A stretch of DNA of 64,000 nt, taken from NCBI GenBank assembly GCA_006937955.1, contig SSNP01000041.1, positions 2,719,735 to 2,783,734 on the forward strand, given 5' to 3'. The notes under the pieces were generated by a model. That model searched no databases, was not told where the DNA came from, and saw only the letters and a list, made by a program, of their open reading frames with translations. Positions 1 to 12,353 of this stretch are shown here, piece by piece; within the stretch, counting starts at the first letter, position 1, and the number at the start of each line of letters is the position of its first letter. A program made the position numbers and the translations under genes. The DNA is from Pachypanchax playfairii (lineage: Eukaryota; Chordata; Actinopteri; Cyprinodontiformes; Aplocheilidae).

Positions 1-274
1 GTAATCTGTTATTCATCATAAACCTTTTAACAATTTTTTTTGTTTGTTTTGCTGTAGCATGATAATATTTCTCTGGCTTTTAGCATATCTATTATAATTA
101 CTTTTTTTTTTTTAAAGCTTATGTAGGACACTTTTTCAAATGTTTTGCTTTTGCAAGATTTAGCGTGAAATACATGTGTGTTATATAATCTAACAAAAAT
201 CAAAGGTTTCATCATAAATATTTGATGTTATTTTCTTTATTTTTAGGGAGTTAAAATTTAGGGGTTAACAGGTT

Positions 275-860
275 TAAAGAGGTCATTTCATACACATTTC
301 AGGACTTTGTGGTTATTTCTTAATTATTAACCAAAAATATGAAACATTTTATATCTAAAGAACATAAGGAAACACTTAACAAACCTTTCAATCTGTCTGC
401 GTTAAAATTCGGGTGGTTCCGGCTCCTTCCATCAGGCTGCTTCGTCACAGCTCATTCATATTCATTGTTCGAATTTGCTGGACTCTGATTGGCTAACAAA
501 CTAGCCTATGAGAGCAAGGTATACTGTTTCCTGCCCCGCTGCGCATGGCAATGTCAGACGTTGTGTCTTTCTGTTTGCTACGTTATGCTACAGCTTTTAG
601 CCAGCAGCATCCTAGGCGTGGTTTAAACTGTGGGAGCTGCCGAAAATTGACGAACAAAGGAGTTGTAATGAAAAAGATACAGGTCGTTCTGACTCAGGAG
701 AAATCAGGTTTTATCACCATCTGCGTAGTTTGAGAGATTAAAACTGAAAGAGAAGTTGTTGACCTGTTTTCACACCCACTATGAAGGTAAGAACACCTGT
801 AGAGCTAAAATATTCAACAGAAACCTCAGAAAAACTGTTTTTAATGGAAGGGACTTTTTA
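275..860 (+). repeat. MITE-like element, copy 1 of 4
   Basis: A ~586-bp unit begins with TAAAGAGGTCATTTCATAC and ends with GGAAGGGACTTTTTA, so the ends form a short imperfect terminal inverted repeat (TAAAGAGGCC type). The same unit recurs at 11776-12353 (same orientation), 14896-15485 (inverted) and, shortened, at 60051-60470 (inverted). The middle is well conserved between copies, including the stretch around GATTGGCTAACAAACTAGCC. No transposase is encoded, which suggests a non-autonomous DNA transposon. I could not identify a convincing target-site duplication, so the superfamily is left open. Confidence 0.8.
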
Positions 861-2184
861 AGATGAATAAAATAGATGCATTTTTATTTTTCCTTTAATA
901 AAGACTGAAAATGTTGTTGTCCCATTCGAAGGAATGAAGACAAAGCAGATGCTTTTTGGGCTCAATAAAATCCATCCACCTGCAGTCAAATAATCACCCT
1001 TACAGCTTTGACCACATCTCAGTATTCCTCAGATCACTGTAGCCCAAAGCAGGTGAAATCATTCCACAAATACCTTTATGGAAATTATTTTACATGCAGA
1101 TTCTACTTTTGCTATTTTAAACATTTTGTCTGTTTTCTCTCCACTTGCAGTAAATATAAACACCAGATTTTCCCTCTTGACAGACTTTTTATAAACTTGA
1201 TTGCTTCACAAATGGAGACAGAATGACAGCCAAGTACTCATTTCTTATAATCTCAGCTGGTCGTATTTTGCAGGAGCAGGTCAGACAAAGCCAAAATGAA
1301 TTCACTGTGGAAACGGATGACGCTACTGCAATTATCACACCCAGAGAGATGAGCATGAAACAGGCTCTCTTGTTTACCTTTGACATTCCAATGGCAGCAT
1401 CACAGCATAATCTGTCCCTCTAAATTATCCCTAAGCATGACAGGAATCAGAGTTCTTACACGACAGTAAGAACACAAACATCTCAAGGTGTGAAATAATG
1501 TTTCATATTAATACTGGATGACGTATTGACGTCCTTGACTTTACTTTTATGCGTCGGCCTTGGAAAGCCTTGAATTACAATTTTGTATGTGAATTAAAGC
1601 TGCTGCAGTTTAGTCAATTACAAACTTACTGCAATGTTTCTGTATGAAACCTAGCAACGTGCAGCAATGTCTGGAGGAGGATATTTTTAGCCAACCCTGT
1701 TGTTTTTCTAATTGTGGGAGTTCTTGTTTTAATCTAGCCAATCTTTGTAATTACAATGTGATCTCTTCGTTAAAAAAAAAAAGACATAGAATCAATTTCT
1801 AAACACAGAACAGGGTTATTATGTCTATGTGTGTGTGGTTTGGGTTAGAGGGCAGCATTTATAATATATTGCAATAGGATGAGAGTTGCACAGACACACT
1901 CGCAAAGAATTGCGTTACAGTGAATATTTAATTTTAACAAGTACTGCACACTTTAATTTATTTACTGATGTCCTTAAATGTATGTGTCATAGTTCTGTGT
2001 TCTGAGCAGCAAAGGTTAAAAATGATAGATCTGATTTTTGGACAAGGTTTAAGCTTTAAAAGGGCAGAAAAATTCCCCTTTAAAACATGACTGATGTCAT
2101 TTATACTGGTCAATCCAGAGACAGAGGAATGATCTTTTTACATCTCACAGATTTTTTAATCTGTTATACTTGAAAAAAAAATTC

Positions 2185-3126
2185 CAGAATAGCGCTACAA
2201 CTGGTGGCAGCTTGTTGGAGTAGCTCTGTGACTTTGCTAGCACTTGCTAGCATTTTTTGTTCTATTTGATTATTTCTTGCTACTTTTTTCTTGTGGAAAT
2301 ATTTTCTAAATACTTTTCTTCTGATTTAGGTACTGTGCTGATTGAGTTTTTTGCTTGATTTGTCACTTTTTTGCCACTTGTTATGATGCATAACTATGGC
2401 AACAAGAGTCTTGTTTACAAGAAAGAGCAACTAACTGACATTTCTAAGGCTGAAATAATTCTCAAATTGAAACTCTGGATCCCTGATGAGCTCAAAAGAA
2501 GAAGACGTGGACACACAGCAGGAGCACAGTGAAGAGAGAGAAAGAGGAAGTTTAAACCTTCACTTCCATCAGTCATATTGACAAATGTGAGATATCTTTG
2601 CTAACAAAATGGATGAACTAGAAACTCTGTTGAAGACCCAGCCAGAGTATCAGGAATGCAGCATCATGTGTTTTACTGAGACATGGCTAAAGGAACATAT
2701 CCCGGACTCCAGCATGTCTCTACCTGGCTTTCAAACAAGAGGAGTTTGTCAGCTGATCACATCTGCAGTCACCTGTTGGGGTGGAGCATCAGAGCAGGTG
2801 ACATGAAGAGGCTGAACAGATTGATAAGGAGTACTGATTCTGTCCTGGAGACTGAACTGGAGTCTCTTGAGTTGATTGTCCAAAGGAGGATAAAGAACAT
2901 GATGGAAAACCCTCATCATCCTCTTCAGGACACAATAACTCAACAACAGAGTGTCTCAGTCAGAAGATTCTTCTTAATCCGCTGCAGCACAGACCACTAC
3001 AGGAGATTCTTCCTGTCCACAGCTATAACCTTCTACAATGACTCCCTGAAGAAGAACTGAGCTATAACAACACTTAATTTCCCTTCGGGGATTAATAAAG
3101 TATTTTTGATTTGATTTGATTTGATT
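2185..3126 (+). mobile_element. L2/Maui-type LINE, internally deleted derivative
   Basis: The left part resembles the 5' region of fish L2-clade LINEs. From 2609 it encodes the start of the endonuclease, including CFTETWLKEHIPDSS. At about 2740 the frame jumps straight to the C-terminal end of the reverse-transcriptase protein (SAVTCWGG, then the ERRI-like VQRRIKNMM region and a terminal FLSTAITFYNDS). The reverse-transcriptase core is missing. The 3' end has the L2 signature CCCTTCGGGGATTAATAAAG followed by TTTGA-type short repeats to about 3126. It is therefore a shortened, non-autonomous relic. The family is named from memory of the sequence, not a search. Confidence 0.8.
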
Positions 3127-4604
3127 TATATGGAGAATGGACTTTCCTATGAATTAATAAAGATAATGATTTACTTTAGTGCTCTTTCAAGTTAGACAAA
3201 ATATTTTTTATCAGGGTTTAAACATGAATGTTGAGCATAATCTTGAAATTTTCACTGAGTACTTGTGGTTAAAATAGTCAAAAAAGAGTGAGCACTTCCT
3301 GTCTTAATACCCTGCTTGGTGTTGATTGTATTTTTCAGACGGTGATAGTTGGACTGCCTCTTTTTGAACTAAATGAAAACACTGTTTCACAGTTCCACAT
3401 ACGTCAGTCAGATTTGTGGATTGAAATTAATACCGCAGGCAAATTATGGATCTCAAGCATTTAGGTAATAACATGAATGACAGATGTATGAGAATGTGTC
3501 TGTGTAACAGCGTGTATTTCTGAACCATATAACCAGCTGATAATGGAAAACATACCTGTTGTGTTTCTGCACCTGTCAGTATTTGAACACAGATGCTTTA
3601 AAAAATAAAAAGATAATAAAACTTGTAATTATTCTGAAAAATATTGTAAGTTGCAATGGAAAATGTGTTATTTTACCGTATTTACTTTTTATACTTTTAG
3701 TATAAATTTTCTGTCCCTTACCAACTACTTCTGTGTTTCATATTGATATTGTCAGATTACAGCATAAATAATCCTGAAACTTTCATCTGACCTTTCTGCT
3801 CCTACATACACCAGTGAGTTGAATTTGATTTGAAATGCTAGGACCGGTTATAAAACAGACTCTTGAGTGTGTTGTGACCTGTGTTGCCACTGTGCTGTCA
3901 CTGAGCCACTGCTGTGCAACTCTGAGGAAGTCACTCACTGACACATTCACGGCAAGTGGGCTCTTTGGACAGACTGGCTGTTACATACAGTATCTACTTG
4001 CATTTCAACCTTCATCAGTGAGAACCAGTCGAAGATCCGTTACACATAATAACTTACATTTATGCTGTAAAACTCTTCTTGGAACCACCGTCACATGTCA
4101 TGTCCTAGTTTCACAGTGGCGTCAGTGCTGACATGTGCACTGTTGTCACTGTTACAAAAGCTGCAGGGTGAAACTGTAAATTCCATATTTTCTTCTCAGC
4201 TGGTTCTTTACTTAATTGGCTTGACAATGTACTCTAAGACATTTACATATATTGTTACACTCGAATGAACATTATGGGTAAGTCAGACAATCTACTCAGA
4301 AAAAAGCAAAGAGATGAAGACACAGCTGTAGATTATAAACGAGTCAGTGACTTTAAAGGAGCAATGACTTTATTTTTAACACTGTTTGGCCAAGTTGACA
4401 AAAATCTTTACATGATAAGAGGCTATCATGTACGCAAAGAAGTGAATCATTCCATTTAAAACATGAACTCTGACCCAAAATGTCATTTCCATCAGAATGC
4501 CGCATCTCTCTGCTGTTCATGTTAAACTGTTACTAATATAGTGAAGTTGTATCAGCGTTCATTGACAACCTCAAAGAGAGAAGCTCAGGAATCTTCACTG
4601 TTTG

Positions 4605-4740
4605 GAATAACGCCATTTAAAGTAACGGCGTTACGCAGTGTGGTTTGATTTTCAGTAACGGAATCATCGAATTAATTACGATTTCTAATGTTACGATGCC
4701 GTTATCGTTGGTGAACGTAAAATGCAGTGCATTAATATAA
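4605..4740. repeat. Possible hAT-derived fragment with TAACGCC/GGCGTTA motifs
   Basis: This short stretch contains repeated and inverted copies of TAACGGCGTTAC-like words, a pattern seen in the ends of fish hAT non-autonomous elements. No full terminal repeat or target duplication could be paired. It may instead be a chance palindromic cluster. Confidence 0.35.
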
Positions 4741-4764
4741 ATTGGTAAAATAAACTTTGTAATG

Positions 4765-5100
4765 TGGCTACACACACACACACAAGTTTGTTTTGCTATC
4801 CTTATGGGGTCCGTCCATTGACTTCCATTGATTTTAGTAAATGGATTTATGCCTAAACCTAACCGTTTTCCTAACCTTAACCGTTACTGATCTATAACTA
4901 ACCCTAAGACTAACTAAAACTCTATTCACACCATACCTATAAACCTAACCCCTAACCCTAAAAAGGGGAGTCCCCCCCATGGGGACCAGGCTTTGGTCCC
5001 CACAAGAACCCTCGGTCCCAGAAGGATAGTAAATATCTCAAAACTGGTCCTCAGTAGGGTAGAAAAACAAGAACACACACACACACACACACACACACAC
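4765..5100. repeat. Dispersed repeat with telomere-like CCTAAC words between CA tracts
   Basis: The core runs from a CA tract near 4768 to a (CA)n tract at 5073-5100. Between them, degenerate CCTAAC/CCTAACC words cluster at 4855-4960. A block follows with TGGGGACC and its inverted partner GGTCCCCA, giving a small hairpin around 4980-5005. Such units with 'cctaaccctaa' interiors are widespread in teleosts. It is too irregular to be a true interstitial telomere. Confidence 0.6.
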
Positions 5101-5134
5101 GGTTGTATGGAGGATGGGTATGTCACACGAAAAG

Positions 5135-5222
5135 CCGGTTACCGTATAGCCTAGTGGGAGGGAGCTTGCCTCTTGTTCAGAGGACCAGGGTTTGATCCAG
5201 AGTGCCGGCAGGCTACATGTCA
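5135..5222 (+). repeat. tRNA-derived SINE fragment
   Basis: The RNA polymerase III box A-like TAGCCTAGTGG (from about 5147) and box B-like GGTTTGATCCA (about 5189-5199) are spaced as in a tRNA gene. The cloverleaf is not intact and the unit runs into unrelated AT-rich DNA. It is therefore called a tRNA-derived SINE head rather than a tRNA gene. Confidence 0.6.
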
Positions 5223-7676
5223 AATAAGATTCAGTTTTATTGGGAAGTTTTATTTGCATAATACAAGGTATTTTTGTTTTTTTAGTAGCGCAGTCAGTTT
5301 CTTTCAAACAAAACAAACAAAAGTTCATCTGCATTCCTTGTAAACTTATCTGCAGATGCTTTTGATCCAAACAAGCACACAGTATCAAAAACTCCAATAA
5401 GTTCAAAAGTATCAGACAGTAAATACAACCTCCACAAATGAAATCTTACATCCAAACAAAGTTGAGAAACCCGACTAACTCCACGGGTGTTGAGCCATTC
5501 ATAAGATTTTAAATGATTGTAATTTGTAATTTGGTTGTAAAAACAGTACAGCGCCCCACTGATACAGTCTGTACTCTGGCCTACTTCATTTCAAAGTAAA
5601 CTAGCAGCTCCATCTGCTGCTTCCAAACTCTGAATGTTTTGTTTTCATGCCATCAGTTTACAATTAAAATCCTCTGAAGGGTAAATGTGGGTTACTCTGG
5701 CTTTGAATGTCACAGCTTCAAATTTCAGTCCACTGATGGCGGTTTCATCTTAGCTTTAATTGATTGCTTGCATTAGCTCAAGTAAAGGAACCAGCATTCT
5801 GCTACAGCTCTCCCAGAGCAGCAATCAGTCAGTTATCACCTCAGAGCTTTTTATAGATCTCTGCCAAAGTAAATTCTGTCTATTTGTCCTTAACATCACC
5901 CCAAATGGACAATCTCAGTTGGGCTTTTGCAGTTATTGTATGGTTTTGGAACACAGCAGGACCAAAGCCAGGATGGAGTTGGAAGACCAACAACTCTCTG
6001 AATAAGAGATAAAGTATCTTCACATTATCTTCCATATATTTATTTCATGGGTGACGAGTGTATTGTTTCATGAAAAGATTTTTGGTGCAGGAAAACCTGT
6101 AAATCTTAATTTGCAACTAATGAAAATGAAACACTCCTTTGAAAACTGTTGGACTGCATCGCACCAGGATGGATTTTAATTGTTTATTTGATTTCCGAAT
6201 TTCATCCAACTTGGTAACCAAACGCATAAGTGATTAAAATAGTGGTAAGTTCTGTTTAACATTACTCCTGTCATTGTTTTTTTAGAAGAAGTCCCACACA
6301 GGACAGTGTCCATCTTATATATGTGAGCTTATTGCCCTGTATAGTTTGTACTGCATCATTTGTAATAATCATCTGTTGCACTCAATGTTCATGAGTAAAG
6401 CCCATTAACTTGTTATAGACATGGGAAACAATGTGATACAGCACATTCCTTCTGTTTGATGCCACTTCCAGCTCTCTCATCAGAGGTATTGATCATACCA
6501 TGTACTAATAAAGCATTTAATTACTTATCTGTGAGGCTCAGGTTCTAATTATTCTGTAACATTGTTCTCAGATTGGACTTTACTCTAGTCATAGCTGAAC
6601 ATGTGGGTTTACAGTGGCTTGTTAACCACTTGTCTTTGAGAAAATATTATGACCTTATGAGCTCTGGATGACAGTCCTTCTACAGTTTGATGGTGTTGAT
6701 GATTATCTACTGCAGCTGCAGTCCTGTACTGCTGCTCAGGAGCAACACAGCATCACCATGCTGCTCAAACTACAGTTTGTCTACCTGGTGCTTTCCAGCA
6801 GCCTGTTGAAATAAACATAGAGCTACCATGGACACGGAAACTCTGCTGTTTTATGGCCATGAGAATTGATGTGATACCACACGCATCACTGCTCTGAAAT
6901 AAAAAGAAAAAAAGGAAGAAGAGTTGGGAATCTAACTGATGCAAATTGCTCAAAAGCTGGATTTACATCACAACAGCAGAGACAAGCAGCTCCTTCTGCC
7001 GGTGCCCTGTTCGCACCTTTCACTCAGAAAATCACCCGCATGATGAGTGCTGGCCTGCACAGAGTGACAGACATGAAAGACTGGTCTGTCTCCTCCGGTT
7101 GGCCTGGCGTGCTGAAAACACAGCGAGTGTAGCTCATTTAAGATAGAAGTGGTGATGCAGAAGGGGGGGGGGGGGTCGTCAAAGCTGCTGCAGTCAAACC
7201 AACGATGGAATAATCTGGTTGTGTGGAATCACGTTTGTCATGAAGGAATCTGCTGAGAAAACATCAAGCCTCAGTGCATGTGAAAGTGTGTCCAGTGTAC
7301 GAGTGAGACGCAGAAGGGGACGCGCACATGCACACGCACATACAGAGAGAATGAGCCATTTAAAAAGTTAGAGGATCAGGGTGTCGTGGTGATGCAGCGA
7401 GGCTCTTGTATGTATGTGCGCTGCGTCCCTGGACCTGGACTCACGTATAAGAAGTTGTCCCCTCCAAAATCACACACCTCGCCCACTTCTCTCTCTCTTC
7501 AGAGGAGCCTCTGCATGATCCACTGGCTGCATAAATATGATTGCAGATCTATCACCGTTCCAGCAAACACAACGTACACAGACACACTCCTTCACACACG
7601 TCCACACGCACGCATAAACGCCGGCTCACAGACATGCGAAAGGAGCAGCTACATGCAGAGATGGTGATGAGCTTAC

Positions 7677-7884
7677 CACTTGGATTCTTGTTCTTTTTAA
7701 GACTCTTGCCACAAAGACACTGCAGCATATGCGTTGCTTTGCTGAAAATGTTCCAAAGAAACCACATTGATTTGGGCAAAGAGCAATCCAGCGGCTTAAA
7801 CACCCAGATATAGATGAGATCCTTCCGGTTGCATAATAACACAATTGGATCAGTTCTCCCGAATAAGGCTATCAGTTGGATCAT
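7677..7884 (-). CDS. fgf14: FGF14 alternative first coding exon (isoform 1b)
   Basis: On the minus strand an ATG at 7884 opens 69 codons that match the N-terminus of the vertebrate FGF14-1b isoform nearly end to end: the core PKSMWFLWNIFSK, then HMLQCLCGKSLKKNKNP. The exon ends with one base of the next codon before a GTAAGC donor (7676-7671), the phase expected for joining to the shared exon 2 whose first residue is Asp. FGF14 is an intracellular FGF homologous factor that binds the cytoplasmic tails of voltage-gated sodium channels and sets neuronal excitability. The 1b leader replaces the 1a leader through a separate promoter. The beta-trefoil exons are not in this window and should lie beyond position 1. 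FGF12 and FGF13 leaders are less similar as I recall them. Confidence 0.92.
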
Positions 7885-8650
7885 AGAAAAATAGGTATAT
7901 CCAAGTCCTGTGCGCTTTCATTCACGTGACAAAAATATTCAATGTGTGTCAGACTTGGTAATAATAACGATGTGTTTTCTTCTTCTGGTGTAAAAAGAAT
8001 GCCTCCTCAAGTAGTCTGTAATAGAAAAAATACTCTAGAAATTGTCGCACCGGGGAGAGACGGGTCGCCAGTAAACAAACACAACTAACGTGAAAACAGT
8101 AAACCACGGTGGATTTCCGGGAAGAAAATCATTGCCTATTAGTTCATCACTCTGAGGAGAGAGGAGGGTGGATCTGCACAGCATCAAAAGCCAAGGGAGG
8201 ATGCATCCTATATGCACAGACTGGTGCAACGATACCCCCAACGAAAAACCACATCAAGTCCGAATCGTGTCTCCTTTACGTTCAAATGTTTGGCGAGGAC
8301 AGATCACACCAGGTTTTACTTTGAATTTCTCATAGCAGTCCCTCGCCGCAGCCTCTCTGTTAAAGCCAGGTTTGAGTTCTGAGTGTGCGTGTGATTCCTG
8401 GAGTGTGTGCGTTTGTTCTCTTTTCATCACCGCGCGACTGACATCTCATAAAGTGCGCAGGAAACATTTGCATGAATTTCCTTCGGCATCGGACCTCTGC
8501 TTGAATCATTCATATATACATATGCTTTGGTCACTGTGCGTATATACCTGTAGTGTGTATGTGTGTAGAAGGAGGGGTTAAATTAAAAGACTGGCTTTCC
8601 ATTATGTTAATCACGTGGTTCCTGCTCCTCTCATCAGAAATTCTCGGCTC
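7885..8650 (-). promoter_or_regulatory. Probable 5'UTR and promoter region of fgf14 exon 1b
   Basis: This lies directly upstream of the fgf14-1b start on the minus strand. It has somewhat more CpG than the surrounding DNA (for example GCGCG near 8433). No TATA box or initiator could be assigned with confidence. The role is inferred from position only. Confidence 0.35.
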
Positions 8651-11600
8651 CGACTTACACCATCCTGTCCCAACTGTTTCAGTTTGAATTCTTGAACAAT
8701 GACTTGCTTATAATAGCAAACACTAATGTTTTTGGTTTGTTTGTTTGTTTGTTTGTTTTATGAAGGTTTGTCAACCTAAAAAATCTGAAACCATGGATTT
8801 GTCATATTTTGTTATGAGCTCCAAGCATCTAAATCCCAGGTTGTTTTAACTGGATGCATCTGGCTGGTTGTTTGTCAAGAAATATTAGTTACAGCATTAG
8901 ATCAGAAATACTTAGACTCATCAGGTGTGTGAGATGTGTGTGCTCGTGGACAATGCACCATTTTTTTTCCCACTGTCATGCTGACTAAACTGAAATAAGG
9001 TTCCATTCTAAGATAAGATGAGCACAATTTGGTCCCATCAAATTTATTGAGTAAAAATTTATTGTCTTTGTTTTGGTCTGTCAGACCTCATCAAGGAAAT
9101 CCATTAATGCTGCAGATGGCATTTTACTTTTCTCCAAGAAACTGAAGATGTTCCATCACAGACGGAAGGAGAGGATGGTGTTTCCCCCATTATGAGTTCT
9201 TATCTTCCTATAGGTGATCACTGGGAGAGAGAAACTGTGTGGAGTCACGTTTTAGAGCTCATGCAAAAGCAGGAGTGTTGGATTTTTGGTTTGTTTACTC
9301 TGTTGAATGATATAATACTTTATATTTTCAATGTGATAAAACAGATTTTCAAGATCTAAAAGTTGATAAAGTTGAGTCAAGCGCAGACAGAAAAACACAG
9401 AGAACAGGATGAAAAAAAACACATTCAGTACACAGAATTAAAGATGTAAAAATAAATTTACAAACCCCAGAGCAAACAATGCATGGAGACCTTGAGACAA
9501 AGCAGTGTGTAAGGAATCGGACAACGAGCGCCTGAACCGGGGAGCTATTTAACAGCAAGAGTTGACTACAACGAGCAGCAGCTGGTGGCAGAGAGAATAC
9601 AGAGCAGGTGCAAAAAATATGAGACAAGGAGGAAAACAGTGACAGGCAGAGCCAAGATACCAGGATTAAACCACAACCACATGAAAAATAATACATGAAG
9701 ATAAGAAATGCAGATGATACTCAACTGAGAAAAGTCAAAAAGAATAACTGAATACAGAAAAACAATCAAATAAAAACTACCAAACAGCATAACAACTCAA
9801 AAGCTGCCTGAGGGCCTGAAAAGAGCCTCTTTCATCCTTTAGATGTAGGTGTACTGTGGAGTCTGGACCTGAGGAGAAGGTGGTGGTGCCACATGTTTGT
9901 GTGGCTGTTGTAAAGGTCTGAACTGCATAAACAACACGGCTCAGGAAGATACTTAAATTCCACTGCTTGAGGCAAATACTCCCTCCCAACCCGAGGGGAA
10001 CGTTCCACCTTCCTCCAGCTGAGAATCGTGGCTCCAGTTCTGATTCTCTTCCTGGCTGCTCAGCTGCAGAACAGCCCTCAGTCTGAGCCTGTTCATCAGA
10101 ATCAGAATGAACTTCAATTAGACCAAAATGGCTGGTGCAAAATGTAACAATCAACAGAAATGTGCAATCATGGTTAGAAGGATGTTGGTTTCAAAGAAAC
10201 ACTGAATACAAAGTTGGTCTTTGGAGAGTCGAGGATTTTTGAACATCTTGAACACCCTTTTGTAAAGTGCACCATTTCTAAGCAGTAAATTTAATCAGGA
10301 TGACTCTCTCCCACCAGTTTTTGCTTCTGACTTTTATTCACAGATTTTTGGCAGAGGAAGACACACCAAAACCACATGGCAGAAAAAATCCACTGTCCTC
10401 CCTTAGATGGCAGGAGATTTAAGTTTAAATCCCATCAGATGGAGCAGCAGAGACGCAAAAATCATGTGCTGAATACGATACGTGTCCAATGTGTGTGAGT
10501 GTGAGTGTGTGTGTGGCGGGGGGGGGGTTTCGTTACCCATTTACAGAGTAGTTTTTGACTTGTTTGTTAAACCACTCAACATTAATTGATTAATTAGACT
10601 ATAGACTACTGCAGGGGAGAAACCAACACATAACAAACAACTAAGAAAAGAACAATTTGAAATCAGATCTTAAATCTTTTTGATAGCAACAGCCACAAAG
10701 ACAAATATTGTTATATGATTCTATGAAAAACTTCAAAGACAGTTCAATAATTGCAGTGTTTTAGCACCAAAGAGCTTTTAGTTGAAATCTCAGCATATAG
10801 ATGATCAGCTGCAGGATGATGAATCGCTCAATTTCTTTGTCAAGTCTTCATTTTTTAAACCATGAGTTTTAGATACTGTTGATCCACTATAGTTTAACCT
10901 TTAAGGTTAATTTTTCTTTTGTCCTCACTAGTTTACATTTCCTGTTTTGTTTTTTGTTTTGTTTTTTGGCACACATTACTCTCATGGTCAGGTACAAGCA
11001 CTAAAAATGAGTAAAAAGCAGTTAAAGACAAAAGAAAAACTTTAAAAAATACTCAAAAAAGTCTGAAATATGTGAATAAAGACTTTAAAAAAAAAAGATT
11101 ACAATTAAATTTGTGATGAGTGATGGAAAAAGGCTCTTTAAAGGCTGCAGAACGCTGTGTTAGATGCTTAAAAGTAAAGAATGAAGTATCAAGAAGGGGT
11201 TTAAAAATTCACATTTCCATCTTGGAAAGTAAATTAAAGCTAAATTTGATCCAAAGTATTGTTGAGTGAGCATTATGTAAAATACTGTCAGTTAAAGTAG
11301 TACCAAATAACTTTTTCTCAGTTGTGTCTCAGATGGCCGTTGCTGGAACCGGTATTCTGTAGAAATATGCTACCTGTTGAGATTCGCTATACCGATTCCT
11401 TCTGCACACGTGCCGTTTGCCGTTCCACAGTATTGATTTCAATAAACATATTTATTGTTTATTTTTTGTTTCTATATTTTTCTATAAATACATTTTACTT
11501 ATCAAATAAATTATCCCAGGACAGAAACACTAAATATGATGTTATTTTTACTTTCTTTGTCAGAGTGACACGCAAATGTTTGGACCCACCCATAGGAGAA

Positions 11601-11775
11601 GGACCCAACTATGGCCAATAAGGACCCAGAGGGCTTTTATTTAGAAAATATCAGGGAAGGATCATAAAAATATGTTTAAATAATTAACAGGTCACACTCG
11701 TCATAAACAAGAAGCTGCACATGTTTTTCAGTGAGTATCCACTATAGACAGGTCTCAAAATGTAGCTTAAACTTT
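8651..11775. other. Intergenic DNA, no gene recognised
   Basis: The stretch holds a (GTTT)n run at 8737-8759 and a GT/G-rich tract at 10497-10527. At 9370-10150 is an AC-rich segment with open frames on the minus strand (9349-9696, 9777-10154). The composition of 9376-9790 (runs of GAGCAGCAGCTGG, AAAACAGTGACAGG) looks like a degraded fish interspersed repeat, but I cannot name it. The 125-codon minus frame at 9777-10154 has no recognisable domain. Confidence 0.5.
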
Positions 11776-12353
11776 TAAAGAGGCCATTTCATACAAATTT
11801 CAGGACTTTGTGGTTATTTCTTAAGTATTAACCAGTAATATGAAACATTTTATATCTAAAAAACGTCAGGAAACACTGATTAAAAGACCTTTCAATCTGT
11901 CTGCATCAAAATTCGGCTGGTTCCAGCTCCTTCTGTAAGGCTTCGGAAGCAGCTCGTTCATATTCATTATTCAAATTTGCTGGACTCTGATTGGCTAACA
12001 AACTAGCCTATGAGAGCAAGGTATACTGTTTCCTGCCCCGCTGTGCATGGCAACGTCAGACGTCGTGTCTTCCTGTTTGCTATGTCTTATGCTAACAGCT
12101 TTTAGCCAGCAGCATGCTAGGTGTGGTTTCAACTGCGGGAGCTGATGAATACTAACGAACAAGAAACAGATACAGGGCATTCAAACTCAGGAGAACTTGG
12201 GTTTTATCACCACCTGTGTAGTTTGAGAGATTAAAACTGAAAGAGAAGTTGTTGACCTGTTTTCACACCCACTATGAAGGTAAGAACACCTGTGGAGCTA
12301 AAATATTCAACAGAAACCTCAGAAAAACTGTTTTTAATGGAAGGGTCTATTTA
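11776..12353 (+). repeat. MITE-like element, copy 2 of 4
   Basis: A 578-bp full-length copy in the same orientation as 275-860, starting TAAAGAGGCCATTTCATAC and ending GGAAGGGTCTATTTA. The flanks are AAACTTT on the left and AAAGTTA on the right, which are inverted rather than directly repeated, so no target-site duplication is clear. An open frame on the minus strand (11995-12180) is shared with the other copies and is a property of the repeat. Confidence 0.85.

Larger units (their letters stand above)
1..7676. other. Repeat-rich non-coding stretch, probably fgf14 intron
   Basis: Apart from the repeats listed separately I see no coding exon here. Because the fgf14 exon 1b donor faces this side on the minus strand, the stretch is inferred to be the start of the first fgf14 intron. 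I looked for the beta-trefoil exons of fgf14 on the minus strand and did not find them, so they must lie beyond position 1. Small open frames at 1008-1423, 3835-4131 and 5760-6005 show no recognisable protein. A poly-G run lies near 7160-7173. Confidence 0.6.

Noticed and set aside
4855..4960. True interstitial telomere from a chromosome fusion
   Set aside because: The CCTAAC words are too irregular and too few, and the unit resembles a dispersed fish repeat.
5135..5222. Functional tRNA gene
   Set aside because: Box A and box B are present but the cloverleaf stems do not pair and there is no terminator at the right place. It is a SINE head.
9349..10154. Minus-strand frames of 115 and 125 codons as a gene
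   Set aside because: They overlap in different frames, one is low-complexity Ser/Leu/Cys text from AC-rich DNA, and no domain is visible.
11995..12180. Conserved small protein shared with 15036-15266 and 59978-60292
   Set aside because: The shared peptide is part of a dispersed repeat. Conservation is explained by common repeat origin unless codon-level constraint is shown.
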